64,000 nt of DNA, taken from positions 39,898 to 103,897 of the forward strand of contig NZ_BCWW01000018.1 in NCBI RefSeq assembly GCF_001894785.1, read 5' to 3'. Of the stretch, positions 60,421 through 64,000 are shown piece after piece. Numbering within the stretch: the first letter of the stretch is position 1; each line of letters opens with the position of its first letter. The stretch comes from Rhodococcoides fascians NBRC 12155 = LMG 3623. GTDB taxonomy: Bacteria > Actinomycetota > Actinomycetes > Mycobacteriales > Mycobacteriaceae. The position numbers and the translations under genes were made by a program. Below the pieces are notes generated by a model. That model had not been told where the DNA came from and ran no database searches. It was given only the letters and a program-made list of their open reading frames with translations.

Positions 60421-61440
60421 TCAACGCCACCCCAGTGCGGGGGCCACGTCGCGCAGCAGCGTCTCCAGAACGTGTGCGCAGTACTCCACACCCAACTGGT
60501 TCGGGACGGTGAGCAGCAGAGTATCCGCGGCGGCGATCGCCTCGTCCGCTGCCAGTTCTTCGATCAGCCGATCGGGCTCACCCGCGTAGGTCTTGCCGAA
60601 ACGAGCCTTGCCGCCGTCGAGGTAGCCGACTTGGTCGTCGCCGCTGCCCTCTCGGCCGAAGTAGGCGCGGTCGAGATCGTTGACGATCGGAAAGATGCTG
60701 CGGCTCACGGATGTTCGAGGAGCGAAGTCGTGGCCCGCGTCGCTCCACGTCTTGTGGAAGCGTTCGATCTGTTCGGCTTGCAACTGATGGAAAGGCACCC
60801 CGGTGTCTTCGCTGAGAAGTGTGGAGCTCATCAGATTCATGCCCTGGCGCGCCGTCCACTCGGCCGTCTCGCGGGTGCCTGCGCCCCACCAGATTCGTTG
60901 GCGCAGACCCGGTGCGTGAGGTTCGAGGCGCAGCAGGCCAGGCGGGTTGGGGAACATCGGCCGCGGGTTCGGCTGAGCGAAGCCCTTGCCTTCCAGTAGA
61001 TCGAGGTAGATGCGGGTGTGCTCGCGAGCCATGTCCGCGTGGTCGGAGCCCTCCGCGGGGGAGTATCCGAAGTGGCGGTACCCCTCGATGACCTGTTCGG
61101 GCGATCCCCGGCTCACGCCGAGTTGCAACCGCCCGCCCGAGATGAGGTCGGCAGAGCCGGAATCCTCGGCCATGTAGAAGGGATTCTCGTACCGCATGTC
61201 GATGACGCCGGTACCGATTTCGATGGTGCTCGTCCTGGCTCCGACGGCGGCGAGCAGCGGAAACGGTGACGAGAGCTGATTGGCGAAGTGATGGACGCGG
61301 TAGTACGCGCCATCGGCTCCGAGTTCCTCGGCCGCGACCGCGAGGTCGATCGACTGCAACAGCACATCCGATGCCGATCGGGTCTGCGACTGCGGGGACG
61401 GTGACCAGTGTCCGAAGGACAGAAATCCGATCTTCTTCAT
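60421..61440 (-). CDS. LLM-class flavin-dependent oxidoreductase
   Basis: The 339-residue luciferase-like monooxygenase starts MKKIGFLSFGHWSPSPQSQTRSA and includes EELGADGAYYRVHHFANQLSSPFPLLAAVGARTSTIEIGTGVIDMRYENPFYMAEDSGSADLISGGRLQLGVSRGSPEQVIEGY. It likely uses FMN or F420; the substrate is unknown. It is a different branch from the NtaA-type protein at 8778-10520. It lies on the same strand as the TetR gene 81 bases upstream, so it may belong to that regulon. Confidence 0.86.
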   Translation of the reverse strand: MKKIGFLSFGHWSPSPQSQTRSASDVLLQSIDLAVAAEELGADGAYYRVHHFANQLSSPFPLLAAVGARTSTIEIGTGVIDMRYENPFYMAEDSGSADLISGGRLQLGVSRGSPEQVIEGYRHFGYSPAEGSDHADMAREHTRIYLDLLEGKGFAQPNPRPMFPNPPGLLRLEPHAPGLRQRIWWGAGTRETAEWTARQGMNLMSSTLLSEDTGVPFHQLQAEQIERFHKTWSDAGHDFAPRTSVSRSIFPIVNDLDRAYFGREGSGDDQVGYLDGGKARFGKTYAGEPDRLIEELAADEAIAAADTLLLTVPNQLGVEYCAHVLETLLRDVAPALGWR

Positions 61441-61521
61441 CGTGCGCTCTTTCGTTGAAGGATCAACTATGTTCGTACGACTCAGCGCTCAGCCGGGTCG
61501 ATTCATTCCCCGGTGCCAGCA

Positions 61522-62103
61522 CTACGCCCCAATGCCCGCCGTCAACAACTTCGCCAGTTCGAGGTAGGCGTCGCCGTCACTCAGACCGGTCAGGCGGAAC
61601 ACCTCGCGCGTCTGGATGCGCACCATGACCGAGGATGCGACGTCACCGACGAATGCCGCGTGGACGTCGCGTACCTCGCCACTCGCCACACCCTCGCTGA
61701 TCAGCTCCTGGACCCGTCGTGCCGCGATCGCGGTGTTGCGTTCGTACACCGATCGTGCCGATTCGAGCGACGCGAGATCGGTCATGAATTGCTCGGACGC
61801 AGATTCCAGAGCGGCACCGACTGCGGTGAGATACGTGGTGATGCGGTTGCGGGTTCCGTCGACCTCGGCGACCGCATTCTCGACCTGGGTGGTCATGGAC
61901 TTGAAGTAGTGCACGGTTGCGCCGCCCACCAACTGATCCTTGCTCGACGCCAACGTGTACAAGGTGGATTTTGAGCAGCGGAGGCGAGCCGCGATGGTGT
62001 CGAGCGTCAGGTGAGCGAACCCCTCGGCCAGGAACAGGCTGACGAGTTGGTCGAACAATTCCGAACGGCGAGCCGTGGCATGCGAGGTCACGGGTGCGTT
62101 CAC
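61522..62103 (-). CDS. TetR family regulator, divergent from the acyl-CoA dehydrogenase
   Basis: A 193-residue TetR protein with the helix-turn-helix RRSELFDQLVSLFLAEGFAHLTLDTIAARLRCSKSTLYTLASSKDQLV and a helical C-terminal domain. GTG at 62103 is used; an ATG at 62160 in frame would run through the palindrome array. Actinobacterial TetR proteins beside acyl-CoA dehydrogenase/carboxylase pairs usually sense acyl-CoA. Three CAGTACTG palindromes lie in the intergenic region. Confidence 0.88.
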   Translation of the reverse strand: MNAPVTSHATARRSELFDQLVSLFLAEGFAHLTLDTIAARLRCSKSTLYTLASSKDQLVGGATVHYFKSMTTQVENAVAEVDGTRNRITTYLTAVGAALESASEQFMTDLASLESARSVYERNTAIAARRVQELISEGVASGEVRDVHAAFVGDVASSVMVRIQTREVFRLTGLSDGDAYLELAKLLTAGIGA

Positions 62104-62130
62104 ATCCAGGATGGTACTGCATCGTCTTGT

Positions 62131-62172
62131 GCAGTACTGTGCATCAGTACTGCGGATCATTCTTCAGTACTG
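62131..62172. promoter_or_regulatory. Three CAGTACTG palindromes between TetR and the acyl-CoA dehydrogenase
   Basis: The 8-bp palindrome CAGTACTG occurs at 62132-62139, 62145-62152 and 62165-62172. The first two form a larger inverted repeat with 9-bp arms GCAGTACTG and CAGTACTGC around TGCAT (62131-62153). They lie just upstream of the dehydrogenase and close to the TetR start, so TetR binding is the simplest reading. A related GTACTGCAT lies at 62114-62122. Confidence 0.7.
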
Positions 62173-62196
62173 ATGCCGAACATCCCGGAGGTTCTA

Positions 62197-63339
62197 GTGC
62201 CCGTCGCTCGTCTGTTGCCCACCGCCGAAGCGCGCGACCTTCTCGCGCTGACCCGCGATGTGGCAGACAAGGTGCTCGACCCGATCGTCGACGAACACGA
62301 GCGCAACGAGACCTATCCGACGGGAGTGTTCGCCACTCTCGGCGAAGCCGGACTGTTGAGCCTGCCGTACGCGGAGGAATGGGGCGGCGGAGGCCAACCG
62401 TACGAGGTGTACCTCCAAGTACTCGAGGAATTGGCATCACGATGGGCGGCCGTCGCAGTCGCGGTGAGCGTGCACGGTTTGGCCTGCTATCCCGTGATGG
62501 CGTTCGGTACCGATCAGCAGAAGGCCGACAAGCTTCCCGACATGCTCGGCGGGTCGCAGATCGGTGCCTATTCGCTGTCCGAGGCGCAGGCCGGTTCCGA
62601 CGCAGCGGCCCTGAGTTGCAAGGCGAGCGCGGCCGACGGTGGGTACACGGTCAACGGGTCCAAAGCATGGATCACCCACGGCGGTGTTGCTGATTTCTAC
62701 AACCTGTTCGCCCGCACCGGCGAAGGCTCCAAAGGGATCTCGTGTTTCCTCGTTCCGGACGGGACCGAAGGCCTCAGTTTCGGCAAGCCCGAGGAGAAGA
62801 TGGGGTTGCATGCGATCCCGACCACGTCGGCGCACTACGACAACGTGCACGTTCCCACCGAATGGCGCATCGGAGCGGAAGGTCAAGGACTGCAGATCGC
62901 CTTCAGTGCGCTGGACGCCGGAAGGCTCGGAATCGCCGCTGTAGCAGTCGGAATCGCGCAAGCTGCGCTCGACGATGCCGTGAAGTACGCGCAGGAACGC
63001 ACTGCGTTCGGCAAGAAGATCATCGACCATCAGGGTCTGGGGTTCGTGCTGGCGGACATGGCCGCCGCAGTCGACTCCGCACGCGCGACCTATCTCGACG
63101 CGGCTCGTCGTCGGGACGCCGGACTTCCATACTCCCGCAACGCTTCTGTGGCCAAGCTGATCGCTACCGATGCGGCCATGAAGGTGACGACCGACGCCGT
63201 GCAGGTGTTCGGCGGGTACGGCTACACCAGAGACTTCCGCGTCGAGCGCTATATGCGCGACGCCAAGATCACGCAGATCTTCGAGGGCACCAACCAGATT
63301 CAGCGTCTCGTCATCGCCCGATCACTCGCGACCAACTGA
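62197..63339 (+). CDS. Acyl-CoA dehydrogenase
   Basis: The 380-residue protein is a classical acyl-CoA dehydrogenase: GAYSLSEAQAGSDAAAL (123-139), AWITHGGVADFYNLF, the FGGYGYTRDFRVERYMRDAKITQIFEGTNQIQR ending (338-370) and the catalytic-base Glu363 in IFEGT. It oxidises an acyl-CoA, possibly a branched-chain one, given the carboxylase gene downstream. GTG at 62197 is chosen because GGAGG lies 5 bases upstream; the in-frame ATG at 62173 adjoins the third CAGTACTG palindrome and lacks a ribosome site. Confidence 0.92.
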   Translation: MPVARLLPTAEARDLLALTRDVADKVLDPIVDEHERNETYPTGVFATLGEAGLLSLPYAEEWGGGGQPYEVYLQVLEELASRWAAVAVAVSVHGLACYPVMAFGTDQQKADKLPDMLGGSQIGAYSLSEAQAGSDAAALSCKASAADGGYTVNGSKAWITHGGVADFYNLFARTGEGSKGISCFLVPDGTEGLSFGKPEEKMGLHAIPTTSAHYDNVHVPTEWRIGAEGQGLQIAFSALDAGRLGIAAVAVGIAQAALDDAVKYAQERTAFGKKIIDHQGLGFVLADMAAAVDSARATYLDAARRRDAGLPYSRNASVAKLIATDAAMKVTTDAVQVFGGYGYTRDFRVERYMRDAKITQIFEGTNQIQRLVIARSLATN

Positions 63340-63382
63340 CCATCCGCACCTTGCTTTATACACACACGTAGGGGACATCTGC

Positions 63383-64000
63383 ATGACGACAACCGAACCC
63401 GATATCCATACCACTGCGGGTAAATTGGCCGATCTTCGTAAACGTCTGGGGGCTGCGGAGATGCCGTCGGGTGAGGTGGCGGTGGAGCGGGTCCACGCGA
63501 AGGGCAAGTTGACCGCGCGCGAGCGGATCACCGCCCTGCTCGACGAGGGCTCGTTCGTCGAACTCGATGCGTTGGCGCGGCACCGATCACAGAATTTCGG
63601 GTTGGGGGACAATCGCCCCTTCGGTGACGGTGTCGTCACCGGCTACGGCACGGTCGACGGCCGCGATGTGTGCGTGTTCTCCCAGGACGCGACCGTCTTC
63701 GGCGGCAGTTTGGGGGAGATCTACGGCGAGAAGATCGTCAAGGTGATGGACCTGGCGATCAAGACCGGACGACCGTTGGTGGGCATCAACGAAGGCGCCG
63801 GGGCACGCATCCAGGAAGGTGTGGTCTCCCTCGGGTTGTACGGGGAGATCTTCCACCGCAACGTCCGCGCATCCGGGGTGATCCCGCAGATCTCGGTGAT
63901 CATGGGCCCCGCCGCCGGCGGACACGTCTACTCCCCGGCCCTGACCGACTTCGTGGTCATGGTCGATGGCACCAGTCAGATGTTCGTCACCGGCCCCGAT
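63383..64000 (+). CDS. Acyl-CoA (propionyl-CoA type) carboxylase beta subunit, 3' end cut by window
   Basis: The first 206 residues are visible. Sequence DIHTTAGKLADLRKRLGAAEMPSGEVAVERVHAKGKLTARERITALLDEGSFVELDALARHRSQNFGLG and VFSQDATVFGGSLGEIYGEKIVKVMDLAIKTGRPLVGINEGAGARIQEGV match AccD5/PccB-type carboxyltransferases. With a biotin alpha subunit it would carboxylate propionyl-CoA or a related acyl-CoA. AGGGG precedes the ATG at 63383. It follows the acyl-CoA dehydrogenase by 43 bases and is probably in its operon. Confidence 0.93.
   Translation, partial: MTTTEPDIHTTAGKLADLRKRLGAAEMPSGEVAVERVHAKGKLTARERITALLDEGSFVELDALARHRSQNFGLGDNRPFGDGVVTGYGTVDGRDVCVFSQDATVFGGSLGEIYGEKIVKVMDLAIKTGRPLVGINEGAGARIQEGVVSLGLYGEIFHRNVRASGVIPQISVIMGPAAGGHVYSPALTDFVVMVDGTSQMFVTGPD

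Overview
The window is a high-GC, gene-dense piece of an actinobacterial chromosome. Its content points to Rhodococcus or a close relative in the Mycobacteriales: a CinA/MoaB-type protein, several TetR-flanked acyl-CoA dehydrogenases, MHS-type transporters, LLM flavin monooxygenases, a PucR regulator, a UsfY-like protein and a propionyl-CoA carboxylase-type beta subunit. Assignment below family level is inference. No rRNA, tRNA, CRISPR array, insertion sequence, phage gene or intergenic gap over 300 bases was seen. Both ends cut genes: cinA at the left and an acyl-CoA carboxylase beta subunit at the right.

Layout. 1-8.7 kb: cinA, a DoxX-like membrane protein, a leftward run (alpha/beta hydrolase, unknown protein, membrane GGDEF protein, FAD/Rieske oxidoreductase), a divergent SDR/TetR pair with two matched operators, and two unknown proteins. 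8.8-15.6 kb: a flavin monooxygenase fused to an ABM-like domain next to a separate ABM-like protein, then a two-component system, an MHS transporter and an orphan TAXI binding lipoprotein. 15.6-26.4 kb: an L-arabinose locus read leftward (mutarotase; binding protein; ATPase; two permeases; LacI regulator; araB-araD-araA), with many 4-nt or slightly longer overlaps. 26.5-32.2 kb: formaldehyde dehydrogenase, a zinc-ribbon protein behind a three-copy 13-mer, a lone ketosynthase, a PAS-PAS-PAS-GGDEF protein and a secreted GH43-like protein.

32.2-40.9 kb is the most interesting block. An APH-type kinase overlaps an acyl-CoA dehydrogenase whose usual catalytic Glu position is Asp. A TetR regulator follows, then an acyl-CoA ligase and an MHS transporter. 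The two promoter regions carry almost identical 23-bp sites (22 of 23 positions match). The set looks like a split, regulated version of the kinase-dehydrogenase chemistry known for gamma-hydroxy acids (lva genes, ACAD10/11). 41-49.5 kb: a PucR regulator divergent from an FAD dehydrogenase and an MBL-fold hydrolase; an iron-siderophore ABC importer with a possible IdeR/DtxR box and an apparent CTG start; a C4-dicarboxylate carrier. 49.4-52 kb: a four-gene partner-switching module (two STAS proteins, an anti-sigma-type kinase, a PAS-PP2C phosphatase) with no sigma factor beside it.

52-64 kb: SRPBCC protein, APC permease and phytoene-dehydrogenase-like oxidase; a pyridoxal-kinase-type gene with a possible leaderless promoter; a UsfY-like protein coupled to a MurE-like ligase that lacks the DNPR motif; small stress or envelope proteins (LapA-domain, CsbD); a transglutaminase-like protease; an LLM oxidoreductase; and a TetR regulator divergent from an acyl-CoA dehydrogenase and the carboxylase subunit, with three CAGTACTG palindromes between them.
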